Source: an uncultured bacterium (GTDB lineage: Bacteria > Bacteroidota > Bacteroidia > CAILMK01). From it: a stretch of 58,674 nucleotides of DNA. The DNA lies in the NCBI GenBank assembly GCA_903829945.1, contig CAIKRV010000080.1:1-58674 (forward strand), written 5' to 3'. Positions 11,801-20,032 of this stretch are shown piece by piece. The notes under the pieces were generated by a model, which saw nothing but the letters and a program-made list of their open reading frames with translations, was not told the DNA's origin and did not search any database. Within the stretch, counting starts at the first letter, position 1. Every line of letters begins with the position of its first letter. Position numbers and translations under genes: made by a program.

Positions 11801-13093
11801 CGTGTAGTAGATAAAAATACAAAGGCGATTTTAATTTCTTACAACGTACCTTACGGCTCTCACCTAAATATGAAACCTGGTGCAAAAGTTACCAAAGGTG
11901 ATAAGATTTGCGGATGGGACCCATACAATGCTGTTATCCTTTCAGAATTTACCGGTAAGGTGAAATTCGAAAATATTATTGAAGGAACTACATTCCGTGA
12001 GGAAGTGGATGAGCAAACCGGTCACCGTGAAAAAGTGATTACGGAAATGCGTGATAAAACAAAAATCCCTACAATTCGTGTATCCGATAAAGGCGGTAAA
12101 ACTACCAGAGAGTATAACTTGCCGGTAGGTGCACACATTGTGGTTGATGATAATAAAGGCGTAGTAGCAGGACAAGTACTTGTAAAAATACCACGTGCTA
12201 CTTCCAAGACTCGAGACATTACCGGTGGTCTTCCACGTGTAACCGAGCTTTTCGAAGCACGTAACCCAAGTAATCCGGCTGTTATTTCTGAAATTGACGG
12301 CGTAGTAAGTTTCGGAGGTATTAAGCGTGGTAATCGTGAAATCATGGTGGAAAGTAAAGACGGAGAAATCAAGAAGTATCTTGTTCCGCTTTCTAAACAT
12401 ATCTTGGTTCAAGAAAATGACTTTATCAAGGCGGGTGATCCATTATCCGACGGTGCCGTTACACCAGCTGATATTTTGAAAATTAAAGGTCCTTATGCCG
12501 TACAACAATATATCTTGGATGGTATCCAAGAAGTATATCGTTTGCAAGGTGTAAAAATCAATGACAAACATATTGAAACCATTGTTCGCCAAATGATGCA
12601 AAAAGTATTGGTGGACAATCCGGGTGATACACGTTTCCTTGAAAATGAAGCCGTGGATAAGTTTGATGTTATTGAAGAAAACAACTGGATCTTTGATAAA
12701 AAGATTGTTACTGATATCGGTGATTCACCAAACTTTAAACTTGGACAAATTATATCTACCCGTCAATTGCGTGAAGAAAATTCAAGCTTGAAACGTAAGG
12801 ATAAAAAAGTAGTAGAAGCGCGCGATGCCATTGCAGCTACTACCAGTCCGTTATTACAAGGTATTACACGTGCCAGCTTAGGTACGCATAGCTTCCTTTC
12901 TGCAGCTTCCTTCCAGGAAACTACGAAAGTATTAAATGAAGCAGCGATTTCCGGAAAAGTTGATACGCTCATGGGATTAAAAGAAAATGTTATCGTAGGT
13001 CATCGTATTCCGGCAGGAACTGGCATGCGAGATTATGATGATTTAATCGTAGGTTCCCGTGCTGAATACAACCAGCTATTAGCTGCGAAATAA
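8810..13093 (+). CDS. rpoC: DNA-directed RNA polymerase subunit beta'
   Basis: RpoC, 1427 aa, carries the catalytic magnesium site. The N-terminal zinc site appears as CHCGKY followed by CDRCGV (residues about 66-85). The catalytic loop NADFDGDQM is near residue 472. The bridge helix and trigger loop region holds [21 protein letters not shown] (split here as [10 protein letters not shown] and [10 protein letters not shown]). A second zinc site is in [13 protein letters not shown]. The C-terminus is intact. A hairpin that looks like a terminator follows the stop. Confidence 0.98.
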   Translation: MALKKEKQKLQSDFKQISIGLASPEQILEWSNGEVSKPETINYRTFKPEMGGLFCERIFGPVKDYECHCGKYKRIRYKGIVCDRCGVEVTEKRVRRERMGHINLVVPVAHIWYFKSLPNKIGYLLGLPAKKLELIVYYERYIVVQPGIKGNDGISYLDFLTEEEYLDILETLPKENQLLEDADPNKFIAKMGGEALIDLLGRLSLDDLSFSLRDQAYRETSQQRKNEALKRLKVIEAFRSANLNFENKPEWMIIKTLPVIPPELRPLVPLDGGRFASSDLNDLYRRVIIRNNRLKRLIEIKAPEVILRNEKRMLQEAVDSLFDNSRKANAVKTEGNRPLKSLSDMLKGKQGRFRQNLLGKRVDYSGRSVIVVGPWLKMHECGLPKNMAAELFKPFIIRKLIERGIVKTVKSAKKIVDRKDAVIWEILENVLKGHPVMLNRAPTLHRLGIQSFQPKLVEGKAIQLHPLVCTGFNADFDGDQMAIHVPLGNAAVLEAQLLMLASHNILNPANGNPISVPSQDMVLGLYYITKGRKSVPDHKVKGEGTIFYSPEEVLIANNHQMVDLHAWIKVKVNVLDTETNTIKPTLLETTVGRVIFNEVVPKEMGYINELLTKKSLREIITRIYQETGLATASKFLDDIKDLGFTYAFRGGLSFNLSDVPVPAEKAAIIAEAQVEVDEITENYNNGFITNNERYNQVIDIWTRITNRVTEQLLKHLSTDQQGFNSVYMMLDSGARGSKEQIRQLGGMRGLMAKPRKHVSGGGSGEIIENPILSNFLEGLSVLEYFISTHGARKGLADTALKTADAGYLTRRLHDVAQDVVVRDVDCGTLRGLVVSALKDNEDVVETLFERILGRTSLHDIYHPITGEMIVVAGQELDERIAKIIDESPIETIEIRSTLTCETRHGICEKCYGRNLATGRMVQRGESVGVIAAQSIGEPGTQLTLRTFHVGGTASKIASESQIVSKFDGKLEFEGVRTVPFETEDGTVEVVVGRGGEIRVVDKNTKAILISYNVPYGSHLNMKPGAKVTKGDKICGWDPYNAVILSEFTGKVKFENIIEGTTFREEVDEQTGHREKVITEMRDKTKIPTIRVSDKGGKTTREYNLPVGAHIVVDDNKGVVAGQVLVKIPRATSKTRDITGGLPRVTELFEARNPSNPAVISEIDGVVSFGGIKRGNREIMVESKDGEIKKYLVPLSKHILVQENDFIKAGDPLSDGAVTPADILKIKGPYAVQQYILDGIQEVYRLQGVKINDKHIETIVRQMMQKVLVDNPGDTRFLENEAVDKFDVIEENNWIFDKKIVTDIGDSPNFKLGQIISTRQLREENSSLKRKDKKVVEARDAIAATTSPLLQGITRASLGTHSFLSAASFQETTKVLNEAAISGKVDTLMGLKENVIVGHRIPAGTGMRDYDDLIVGSRAEYNQLLAAK

Positions 13094-13121
13094 TTTAATT
13101 AATCAATAATTATTGGGTTAT

Positions 13122-13164
13122 TAAGTGTTAAGTTCTTCTTTGCATTTTAATAACCCAATATTTT
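13122..13164 (+). terminator. terminator after rpoC
   Basis: ATTGGGTTATTAA (13122-13134) pairs perfectly with 13147-13159 over a 12-nt loop and runs into ATTTTT. It lies between rpoC and the DUF3467 gene, so it either ends the rpoBC message or acts as a partial terminator before the last gene. Confidence 0.75.
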
Positions 13165-13182
13165 TAAAAAATATTTATAAAT

Positions 13183-13506
13183 ATGTCTAAACAAGATACT
13201 GAAAACCCAAACCCAAACCAATTGAATATTGAGCTCCCTGAAGAGATTGCGGAAGGTATATATTCAAATTTGGCCATCATTACTCATTCCAATTCTGAAT
13301 TTGTACTTGACTTTATACGCATTATGCCGGGGGTACCTCAGGCAAAAGTAAAATCAAGAATAGTACTTACGCCTCAACATGTAAAACGTTTGTGGAAGGC
13401 ATTGAGTGATAATATTTCAAAGTTTGAATCTATCAATGGCAAAATTGAAGATAAAGATGGTATGGATGTTCCATTCCATTTTGGTGGTCCTACCGCTGAA
13501 GCTTAG
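13183..13506 (+). CDS. DUF3467 family protein
   Basis: Small soluble protein, 107 aa, of the DUF3467 family, which in Bacteroidota sits directly after rpoC. The conserved core is EIAEGIYSNLAIITHSNSEF, then VLDFIRIMPGVPQAKVKSRI and LTPQHVKRLWKAL. The low-complexity N-terminus (NPNPNQ) and acidic linker are typical. The function is unknown; the fixed position suggests a link to RNA polymerase or ribosome biology. No signal peptide or membrane segment is visible. It begins 89 nt after rpoC, beyond a terminator-like hairpin. Confidence 0.88.
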   Translation: MSKQDTENPNPNQLNIELPEEIAEGIYSNLAIITHSNSEFVLDFIRIMPGVPQAKVKSRIVLTPQHVKRLWKALSDNISKFESINGKIEDKDGMDVPFHFGGPTAEA

Positions 13507-13613
13507 TAGCTAGCCGAATAAAATTTTTATGAGGTCCCGTATTGAATATTATTTCATACGGGACTTTTATTTTATCATAATTAGCAATTTTCCGGCGTTA
13601 TCAAAGTATTCTA

Positions 13614-13621
13614 TATATTTG
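13614..13621 (+). promoter_or_regulatory. -7 promoter element TATATTTG
   Basis: A match to the Bacteroidota sigma-ABfr -7 consensus TAnnTTTG, ending only 6 nt before the ATG of the VWA gene, so the mRNA would have almost no 5' leader. Confidence 0.6.
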
Positions 13622-13627
13622 CAAGGT

Positions 13628-15016
13628 ATGAAAACGGCAAAAGCGTACACTTTAATCCTTGTGGTTTTTTTCTGCACAGCTTTCTTGCTGGCGCCAAAGA
13701 TTTCGTACGCTAAAAATCCCGATAAAACTCGAATTTTGATTATTCTGGACTGTTCGGGGAGTATGTATTCCAAATTTGGGAAAGCTGATCGAATTACAGC
13801 AGCCAAAAAGATTTTAATTCATTTGGTGGATAGTATGCGCAAAGTACCCAATGTACAATTGGCATTGCGTTGTTACGGCCATCAACACGCCGCTAAGGAG
13901 CACGATTGTAAGGATTCCAAGCTTGAAATTCCATTTGGAGATAATAATGCCGATGAAATTGTTTCTTTTGTTAAGCAGGTTAAACCTAATGGATGGACGC
14001 CAATAGCGTATAGTTTAACTGAGGCGGCATCGGACTTCCCGGATAGTAAGGAGCGGAACGTGATAATGCTTATTACAGATGGGCTCGAAGAATGTGATGG
14101 AGATCCATGTGCGGCCTCCAAGGCACTATTGGAAAAAAAGGTTACACTGCAGCCTTTTATTATCGGCATTGGGCTTACCGATAAAATGATGAAAGAATTT
14201 GATTGCGTAGGGAAAAATTATAATCCTAAGAATGAAAAAGATTTCGGCAGGGTGGTTTCCGGTGTTATATCTCAGGCTTTAGATAATACTACCGTGCAAG
14301 TTCAATTATTGGATGAAAAGAAGATGCCATATAATACCAATGTCCCAATGGTCTTTACTGGTAATGTAAGTGCAAAATCGAATGCTTATTTTATGCATAC
14401 TTTGGATGCTGCAAATAAGCCTGATACCTTTTCCATTGATCCGAATTATACTTATGATTTGAAAATATTCAGTGTACCTATGGTGGAACAAAAGAATATC
14501 CCTTTACAAATAGCGCATCATAATATAATAAGCTTGAATGTCCCGATGGGTTATTTATCCGTTAATGCAGCGTCTTATGAATATAATAATGTGTCCTGTT
14601 TGGTTAGGCGTGCAGGAAGTACAGATATTATAAATGTACAAAACATGAATAGTTGGCAACGCTACCTCAGCGGATTATATGACATTGAAGTATTGTGCAT
14701 GCCACGTATTAAAATAAAGAATGTATCCATCAGTGGTAGTGAGCCCGGGAAAGTCCAAGTACCGGATCCGGGGAAATTGGAGCTAAATTACAAAGGGGAC
14801 GAAGTAATTGGCAGTGTATATGTCCTGCGAGATCAGAAACAAGAATGGTTATTCGATTTTAAAGGAAGTTTGAGCACAAAAAAGGAAATATACCTCTTAC
14901 AACCGGGGAAATATTTATTTATTTATCGCCCTTTAAAATCTACGACTGTGCTAGATACCCATGCCGAGAAATTCAATATTTACTCAGGGCAAAGTACCAG
15001 TATGAAGACCGAATAA
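13628..15016 (+). CDS. secreted von Willebrand factor A domain protein
   Basis: Predicted 462-aa exported protein. I start it at ATG 13628 rather than at upstream in-frame codons, because this gives a clean signal peptide (basic MKTAKAY, hydrophobic core to about residue 22, likely cleavage after SYA-KN) and lies just after a promoter element. A VWA domain covers roughly residues 34-215. Its metal-binding MIDAS motif is DCSGSMYS (41-48), with the supporting TDGLEECDGDPC segment near 150-160. The C-terminal half is probably beta-rich and unassigned. It is a single gene after the rpo cluster. A loop-free palindrome CCTTAAGCTTAAGG (15018-15031) follows. The ligand is unknown. Confidence 0.82.
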   Translation: MKTAKAYTLILVVFFCTAFLLAPKISYAKNPDKTRILIILDCSGSMYSKFGKADRITAAKKILIHLVDSMRKVPNVQLALRCYGHQHAAKEHDCKDSKLEIPFGDNNADEIVSFVKQVKPNGWTPIAYSLTEAASDFPDSKERNVIMLITDGLEECDGDPCAASKALLEKKVTLQPFIIGIGLTDKMMKEFDCVGKNYNPKNEKDFGRVVSGVISQALDNTTVQVQLLDEKKMPYNTNVPMVFTGNVSAKSNAYFMHTLDAANKPDTFSIDPNYTYDLKIFSVPMVEQKNIPLQIAHHNIISLNVPMGYLSVNAASYEYNNVSCLVRRAGSTDIINVQNMNSWQRYLSGLYDIEVLCMPRIKIKNVSISGSEPGKVQVPDPGKLELNYKGDEVIGSVYVLRDQKQEWLFDFKGSLSTKKEIYLLQPGKYLFIYRPLKSTTVLDTHAEKFNIYSGQSTSMKTE

Positions 15017-15050
15017 TCCTTAAGCTTAAGGTATTTAAGCAAAATAGCAT

Positions 15051-15120
15051 CCTTTTATTAATTCAAAGTTGCCGTTCCTTAATTCCGACTTTTTTGATTG
15101 TGGAATCCAAAATATCTTTG
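15051..15120 (+). promoter_or_regulatory. promoter P1 with 21-bp-spaced direct repeats
   Basis: Two direct repeats, CCTTTTATTAA (15051) and CCGTTCCTTAA (15072), start 21 bp apart. The second starts 41 bp before the -7 element TATCTTTG (15113-15120). A TTTG at 15093-15096 could serve as the -33 element (spacer 16). The identical layout occurs at 15885-15954. Repeat spacing and sequence resemble LytTR-family sites; that assignment is inference. Confidence 0.6.
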
Positions 15121-15146
15121 GTTCAACATTTAAAAGCAAAGGAACG

Positions 15147-15731
15147 ATGAACAAGATATCCAAACTTCAATTAAGAATAAACAACCAAGCGATGACCAAA
15201 GTTGCTTATTTGGAACAAAACAGCCCGTTTTTACCGGGTCTGGCGGAAGCAATTTCAAATGCTGAAGAGGGAATTGGGAAGTTATTTCCTAAAAGGATGA
15301 GCAGAAATCAAAATAATTCGAAAATAAATCGAACCCGCCAGCATAAAATGGATGAACAGAACGTTATATCAATTATACATGTGTTGCCCGGAAAAGAAGG
15401 AGGATTTTTTATGCCATTAAACAAGAAGTATATTGATACTATAAGCCTGCAAAAAATATTATCTATTAAAGCAGGAAGCTTAAGTTTTAAAAAAGCACAT
15501 TTTTTATCAATTTTTACCAATCGTCGTGCCATTGTTTTTACCGGAAGCGGTGCCTCTGCCGAGGAAGCTAAGTTCATGGCTGATTTGTGGTATCATGAAT
15601 GGAGAAAGGATCAAAAGCATAAAAACATTGCCGTTAAAATTTTAGACAAAGAATATGATTTTACTCTTAAAACCAATGGGCATATATATGCCGAGGTAAA
15701 AATAAAATACGCCTTTAAAGTTTTACACTGA
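15147..15731 (+). CDS. uncharacterised protein, 194 aa
   Basis: I do not recognise this protein. The start at ATG 15147 gives MNKISKLQLRINN and lies 26 nt after a TATCTTTG promoter element. An upstream in-frame extension to 15069 would overlap the promoter and is rejected. The protein is basic, without a signal peptide or clear membrane helix. The middle (about residues 35-75) is polar and low in complexity (NQNNSKINRTRQHK) and looks like a linker between two parts. The C-terminal part contains RRAIVFTGSGASAEEAKFMA and may bind a partner. A strong terminator follows. Its promoter shares operator-like repeats with the next small gene, so the two are probably co-regulated. Confidence 0.65.
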   Translation: MNKISKLQLRINNQAMTKVAYLEQNSPFLPGLAEAISNAEEGIGKLFPKRMSRNQNNSKINRTRQHKMDEQNVISIIHVLPGKEGGFFMPLNKKYIDTISLQKILSIKAGSLSFKKAHFLSIFTNRRAIVFTGSGASAEEAKFMADLWYHEWRKDQKHKNIAVKILDKEYDFTLKTNGHIYAEVKIKYAFKVLH

Positions 15732-15788
15732 TTATCCGTAGATAATATGCGTAATTATTTATGCGCAGTCTATCATAGTTTTTTTGGT

Positions 15789-15820
15789 AATAAGCTCTGT
15801 TTTTCAGAGCTTATTTTATT
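15789..15820 (+). terminator. intrinsic terminator
   Basis: AATAAGCTCTG (15789-15799) pairs perfectly with 15805-15815 over a T5 loop, and the 3' arm runs into TTATTTTATT. It ends the transcript of the 194-aa protein gene and isolates it from the next promoter. Confidence 0.85.
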
Positions 15821-15884
15821 TGGTGTAATCTGTTGTGCTTTATAATAGTAAATCCAGTTTTTTACTGTTTAAATAAAAATTTTT

Positions 15885-15954
15885 CCGTTCCTTAAGTGAA
15901 ATCCACCGTTCGTTAATTTCCCCTTTTAGTAGTAAAGTGTTACAATTATCTTTG
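15885..15954 (+). promoter_or_regulatory. promoter P2 with 21-bp-spaced direct repeats
   Basis: Direct repeats CCGTTCCTTAA (15885) and CCGTTCGTTAA (15906) start 21 bp apart. The second begins 41 bp before TATCTTTG (15947-15954), exactly as in P1 at 15051-15120. ACCGTTCGT in the second repeat fits the published LytTR half-site pattern. Binding by such a regulator is inferred only. Confidence 0.65.
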
Positions 15955-15972
15955 ATTTAAATATTTGAGATA

Positions 15973-16125
15973 ATGAAATATTACTACTTCTATACCTTAA
16001 TCAATTCCAAAACAAATAAGGAGTACATCATGTTGACCAATGGCCATTTGATGGGTTCTTCCTTATTGTTTTGTAGGCAATACAAGGGCGCAATAGGTAG
16101 TCTATTAGCAGGTGCAAATATTTAA
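15973..16125 (+). CDS. small uncharacterised protein, 50 aa
   Basis: A short reading frame from ATG 15973 to TAA 16123-16125 follows TATCTTTG by 18 nt. The product begins MKYYYFYTLINSKTNKEY and ends GAIGSLLAGANI. The aromatic N-terminus and the Gly/Ala-rich end resemble a small secreted or membrane-active peptide, but there is no true signal peptide. No Shine-Dalgarno site is expected in this phylum. Support is its promoter with operator-like repeats shared with the upstream gene, not homology. It lies 58 nt before the glycosyltransferase and could be its first co-transcribed gene. Confidence 0.5.
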   Translation: MKYYYFYTLINSKTNKEYIMLTNGHLMGSSLLFCRQYKGAIGSLLAGANI

Positions 16126-16183
16126 AGTAGTGTATGAATAATGAATGGTGGGTTGAATTTTGGTAGGATTAAAATAGATTTTT

Positions 16184-17491
16184 ATGCAAGACATTCATAA
16201 GGGAAAAAATGTGCCAAGGTTATTAATATTTGATGATCAACTATTTCATAATGATGGAGAAAATTACTTTGGTACCGATGCACGTATTACTTTTTTAATG
16301 GGTCTGAAAGGACAATTTAAAAGTGTTCATTTTTTTGCAAAAGCAAAATTAGTTTCGGATAAATACATAAATGAATCTTTTATCTTGAATAAGGATATAA
16401 AGTTTCATGAAATTTCATATCCATCCGGTATTATAGAAACTATGATTACTCGCATTTTGTTTTTGCCAAAAATAATTCGACAAATAAAAAACGTATATAC
16501 CAAGGAAGATTATATGGCACTACCATGGCCTCATCCCTTGAGTTATTTGATTTGGCATACCTGTAAGCAATGGAAAAATAAGCCTGAATTTATATTTTTT
16601 GCCCGTCAAAATGGATATACGGCCATGGAGCATAACAAAGCTACTTTAGAAAATAATTTAAAACGTAGCATACTCCATCGTATGGGATCTTATTTTTACA
16701 AGAATGCCTCCAATGAAATTGTATTTGCTGTTGGGAAAAGAATGAAAGAACGTTATGAAAATAAAATTGCCAAAATTTATGAAATTCAATTTTCAAGAAT
16801 AAGTGAAAAAGATATAGCGAAGGCGAAATCCAGTTCCGGCAATGCTAAATTGAAATTGCTTTATGTAAGTGGACATACTGATTATGGTTTAGAATCAATG
16901 TTACTTTCAATGGAATCCTTGCTTAAAATTGGGGTGGACCTAGAACTTCATATTATTGGCAGATGTAAAGATATAAGTACATGGCAACTTTTAGTCAATC
17001 AGAAAGCGCTTACAAATAATGTTTACTTTCATCCCGAGATAAATCATGCCAATGGATTGTATTCCTATTATGCTAATTCGGATTTGATGGTGGTGCCGGT
17101 CTTAAAGGGTAATATGCCTAAAAGCATAACAGAAGCCTTAAGTTTTGGATTGCCCATTGTTGCTCCCTATTCGATAGCAGTTGAAGATGTTTTAACCCAT
17201 CAGGAAAATGCCTGGTTATTTAAAACCAATGATTTTTGTAGTATGGTAGACGGTATTTACTATTTATACAAAAATAAAAAAATAAGAGAAGGCTTAAAGG
17301 CAAGTTTTGACTTACAAAATAAAGTGTATACTATTGAATATCAATATAAAATATTAAGAAATGCCTTAGCGGATGCTCATCAAAGACCTACAATTAAAAC
17401 AGGTAATATTGTTAAATTGAATAATGATGGAGCTAATCAAGGCTTAAAACCTTCAAAAGTAAGTATGCAATGGTTGATGCGTTTATTATGA
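16184..17491 (+). CDS. GT4-type glycosyltransferase
   Basis: A 435-aa cytoplasmic protein of the GT-B fold, probably family GT4, which transfers sugars from nucleotide donors onto glycans or lipids. The C-terminal Rossmann domain begins near KLKLLYVSGHTDYGLESML (about residue 222). It contains the donor-binding region VVPVLKGNMPKSITEALSFG followed by LPIVAP, matching the family pattern in which a Glu precedes the G-hP-hhA motif. The N-terminal acceptor domain is divergent, so the substrate cannot be read. Its nearest neighbours are two small unknown proteins; no sugar-synthesis genes adjoin. The gene is AT-rich like its surroundings. Confidence 0.7.
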   Translation: MQDIHKGKNVPRLLIFDDQLFHNDGENYFGTDARITFLMGLKGQFKSVHFFAKAKLVSDKYINESFILNKDIKFHEISYPSGIIETMITRILFLPKIIRQIKNVYTKEDYMALPWPHPLSYLIWHTCKQWKNKPEFIFFARQNGYTAMEHNKATLENNLKRSILHRMGSYFYKNASNEIVFAVGKRMKERYENKIAKIYEIQFSRISEKDIAKAKSSSGNAKLKLLYVSGHTDYGLESMLLSMESLLKIGVDLELHIIGRCKDISTWQLLVNQKALTNNVYFHPEINHANGLYSYYANSDLMVVPVLKGNMPKSITEALSFGLPIVAPYSIAVEDVLTHQENAWLFKTNDFCSMVDGIYYLYKNKKIREGLKASFDLQNKVYTIEYQYKILRNALADAHQRPTIKTGNIVKLNNDGANQGLKPSKVSMQWLMRLL

Positions 17492-17564
17492 GTTAACAAG
17501 CAGATAATCATATAGTATATAATTAAAAAACTTAAAAATTAGATATTCCTAGCTTAATTTGTAA

Positions 17565-17572
17565 TAATTTTG
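17565..17572 (+). promoter_or_regulatory. -7 promoter element TAATTTTG
   Basis: This matches TAnnTTTG and lies 40 nt before the ATG of the 45-aa membrane protein gene. Confidence 0.5.
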
Positions 17573-17612
17573 CACTTTAAGCGTTTCTAATAACGGCATT
17601 AATTTAGAACGA

Positions 17613-17750
17613 ATGTTTTTATCGCATATTATTTCCCAATTCAGCTTTAGCGATCATAGTAGTTTGTCTATAGCGCTTATGGCATTGGTAGTATTAAATG
17701 GCTTAGGCATCATTATAGGTGTAGTGAAAGCTTTAAAAGCCGATAAATAG
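17613..17750 (+). CDS. small single-pass membrane protein, 45 aa
   Basis: A reading frame from ATG 17613 to TAG 17748-17750 encodes 45 aa. The N-terminus is polar (MFLSHIISQFSFSDHSS). A hydrophobic helix of about 22 residues (IALMALVVLNGLGIIIGVV) follows, then a basic end KALKADK. That layout predicts one membrane span with the C-terminus in the cytoplasm. A TAATTTTG promoter element precedes it and the next gene has its own promoter, so it may be monocistronic. No family recognised. Confidence 0.5.
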   Translation: MFLSHIISQFSFSDHSSLSIALMALVVLNGLGIIIGVVKALKADK

Positions 17751-17790
17751 TCTCTTTATTATTTTATTTAGCTAAGTCTATATTCATTTG

Positions 17791-17798
17791 TACCTTTG
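17791..17798 (+). promoter_or_regulatory. -7 promoter element TACCTTTG
   Basis: This matches TAnnTTTG and lies 41 nt before the TPR lipoprotein start. Confidence 0.55.
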
Positions 17799-17839
17799 TT
17801 ATAAGTTTGCATGCTTAGTCAAACTTTATAAGCCGTTTC

Positions 17840-18808
17840 ATGTTATTTGCTATTTCAAAAATAATAATCAAACCTTTTCAGTTAGTCCTATTATTGGGGC
17901 TCATGCTATTAAATTCCTGTCATTCATCAAATAATAAGGATGATTTTAAAATTACAAATTTTTCGGTTAAAGGTTTAGATTCATTACATAAAGCATTAGA
18001 CGGGGAAATTAAGGAGCAACCTAATGCTATATGGCCGCTGTTTCATCGTGCGCAATTATTTGTAGCCTTAAAGGATACCAATAATGCTTTAGCAGATTTA
18101 GAAACAGCCTTGCAAAAGGATACAACTAAGGAGCAGATTTATCTTTATTATGCCAAATTAAATGAAGATCATGCCATTATTACTAAAGCAGTAAATGCTT
18201 ATAAGCGCGTCCTACAATTGAATGTAAAAAATACTCAGGCATTATTAGGTTTAGGGCGTATTTATTACCATATTCAAAATAGGGATGAATCCTTTAAGTA
18301 TCTTAATAAAGCTATTGAAATTGATCAATATGCTGCCGAGGCCTATTATTATCGAGGGCTAAATTTTAAAGAATTGGGTATGACTGAAAATGCATTAAAA
18401 AGTTTGCAAACAGCAGTATCTGTAAACAACAGATATTATGAGGCATATATGCAATTGGGTTTGATAAATTCATTGACTAAAAAACCTATAGCCGCTGCGT
18501 ATTATGAAAATGCAATTCGCATTAATCCGGCGGATCCGAGAGCATTTTTTTCCAGGGGATATTATTTCCAAACTGTGGATAGCACCGCCCTTGCCATAAA
18601 AGATTATTTGGAAGCCATTAAGAGGGAACCGGGGGATAAGCATGCACAATATAATTTAGCTTTTAATTATTACACGCAAAAGAATTACCCTAAAGCATTA
18701 GAGCATTTTAGCCTAGCTTATCAATTAGATTCAACCTTTGAATATGCAAAATCCGGCATTGATTCATGCAATTTCATGATGCATAAGCCAATAAATAAAC
18801 GGAAATAA
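17840..18808 (+). CDS. TPR-repeat lipoprotein
   Basis: Predicted 322-aa lipoprotein. The N-terminus is basic and hydrophobic and ends in the lipobox-like LLNSC-HSS, so the mature protein would be lipidated at Cys near residue 28. The rest is a run of tetratricopeptide repeats of about 34 residues from roughly residue 58 to the end. Recognisable helix pairs include AEAYYYRGLNFKELGMTENA and HAQYNLAFNYYTQKNYPKAL. TPR arrays bind partner proteins, so this is a likely periplasmic or envelope scaffold. The partner is unknown. The downstream gene is convergent. Confidence 0.82.
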   Translation: MLFAISKIIIKPFQLVLLLGLMLLNSCHSSNNKDDFKITNFSVKGLDSLHKALDGEIKEQPNAIWPLFHRAQLFVALKDTNNALADLETALQKDTTKEQIYLYYAKLNEDHAIITKAVNAYKRVLQLNVKNTQALLGLGRIYYHIQNRDESFKYLNKAIEIDQYAAEAYYYRGLNFKELGMTENALKSLQTAVSVNNRYYEAYMQLGLINSLTKKPIAAAYYENAIRINPADPRAFFSRGYYFQTVDSTALAIKDYLEAIKREPGDKHAQYNLAFNYYTQKNYPKALEHFSLAYQLDSTFEYAKSGIDSCNFMMHKPINKRK

Positions 18809-18843
18809 TAATAGGTGTACTTGTTAAATTACCCGGTTAAATA

Positions 18844-19257
18844 CTAAATAATTTTCTTTTTAGCCACAAAGCATTTTTTTAAAATACTTTTTAAAACATC
18901 AGTATCAATATCTGCCATCTTTTTAAAATGAAGGCATGAACCTTCCCATTTATATTTTCCCAATTTCTCTAAATCTTGTTCCATTTCCGGATATTTGGCT
19001 CCATAATAGATAGTGATATTTGCCTTCCTTGGAGAAAATCCTATAATAAAAATTTCACCACTGCGGCCACTATCATGGGTATAGGTGTATGATCCGTAGC
19101 CAATCATGGCAGGCCCCCACATTTTGGCTTCCATTTTGGTAATTTCTTCAAGCATCTTTAAAATTTTAATGCTGTCTTCCGATTTTACTACATCTTCCAA
19201 ATTTTGAAGGAACTGCAGCGGACTTTGTTCCGTTTGTTGTGTCTTATTTTTTGCCAT
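18844..19257 (-). CDS. DUF1801 domain protein
   Basis: A 137-aa soluble protein. The start chosen is MAKNKTQQTEQSP at 19257, because a promoter element lies just upstream and the N-terminal extension to 19323 has no family features. The family motifs are MLEEITKMEAKMWGPAMIGYGSYTY (split at MEAKMWGPAMIGYG), GFSPRKANITIYY and KGSCLHFK-like WEGSCLHFKKMADID. DUF1801 (YdhG/YjhT-like) proteins have no agreed function. It is convergent with the TPR lipoprotein, with 35 nt between stops. Confidence 0.78.
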   Translation of the reverse strand: MAKNKTQQTEQSPLQFLQNLEDVVKSEDSIKILKMLEEITKMEAKMWGPAMIGYGSYTYTHDSGRSGEIFIIGFSPRKANITIYYGAKYPEMEQDLEKLGKYKWEGSCLHFKKMADIDTDVLKSILKKCFVAKKKII

Positions 19258-19301
19258 AATTATGCAAATTAATAACTTTAATTCGTTTAAAACATTACAA
19301 G

Positions 19302-19309
19302 CAAAATTA
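19302..19309 (-). promoter_or_regulatory. -7 promoter element TAATTTTG (minus)
   Basis: The complement of CAAAATTA matches TAnnTTTG, 44 nt upstream of the DUF1801 start. Confidence 0.45.
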
Positions 19310-19399
19310 TTCATTTTAAACATGGAAAATTTAATGAATCAGGTTATTATAATTTGATTAAATTCGCATTTGAGAATTAACCAACAATAAATTTACATC

Positions 19400-19960
19400 A
19401 TGAAAATTAAATTAAGTGCATTAATGATGCTCTCTTTGGGCATATTTTTAATCTGTTTAGAAGCATGCAAAAAATCCATAACCATAGGTCCTACGCCGGC
19501 AAATGTGGATATTACCTGGACCGTGGCAGGAGGCAAGTTTACCTTTAGAGGTTTAGGTAAAAGTGGCCCATTAACAATTGATTCAGTTATGGTTCCCGGG
19601 AAATTGGATAGTTTTGTGAAAGCAAAGGGATATGCATTGACGGATATTGTTTCTTGCACGATTAACAGCGTCAATGCCAGAATTACAACTCCTTCTTTTC
19701 AAAGATTTGATAAATTTAGTAATATGTCTGTTTATTTGAACGCCAAAGGTCAAAGCCCTTTGCAAGTTGCAAGTTTGCCAAATGTACCTAAAAATGCAAG
19801 TCAGGTAGATTACTCTAGCTTTAGCAGCACAGATTTACGCAATTATTTAACAGCAGATTCGGTTCGTGTAACTGCAAATGCCACTGCTTCGGATACAATT
19901 GCAAATTCATTTAAAATGGATTTGACTTTGAGGTATAAAATCACTTTTAAAGGTCAATAA
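19400..19960 (+). CDS. small uncharacterised lipoprotein
   Basis: Predicted lipoprotein, 186 aa. The signal peptide runs through LMMLSLGIFLICLEAC-KK, with the lipidated Cys near residue 25. The mature part is probably all-beta: alternating hydrophobic segments such as VDITWTVAGGKFTFRGLGK and NSFKMDLTLRYKITFKGQ at the C-terminus. No catalytic motif is visible and no family is recognised. It stands alone between the divergent DUF1801 gene and thrS. Confidence 0.7.
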   Translation: MKIKLSALMMLSLGIFLICLEACKKSITIGPTPANVDITWTVAGGKFTFRGLGKSGPLTIDSVMVPGKLDSFVKAKGYALTDIVSCTINSVNARITTPSFQRFDKFSNMSVYLNAKGQSPLQVASLPNVPKNASQVDYSSFSSTDLRNYLTADSVRVTANATASDTIANSFKMDLTLRYKITFKGQ

Positions 19961-19999
19961 ATTATTAAATCAGTCCGGTAAAAATTACCTGTAGGGTAG

Positions 20000-20007
20000 T
20001 ATCTTTG
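20000..20007 (+). promoter_or_regulatory. -7 promoter element TATCTTTG of thrS operon
   Basis: This matches TAnnTTTG 25 nt before the thrS ATG. No T-box or clear hairpin leader fits in the short 5' leader. Confidence 0.6.
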
Positions 20008-20032
20008 CAAATCTGAAAAAAAATATAGCAGA

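Noticed and set aside
5438-12972. Long antisense reading frames across rpoB and rpoC
   Set aside because: They follow the codon pattern of the sense genes, have no promoter, and show no recognisable protein.
15018-15031. Palindrome CCTTAAGCTTAAGG as a terminator
   Set aside because: The stem would be only 5 bp once a loop forms, and no T tract follows.
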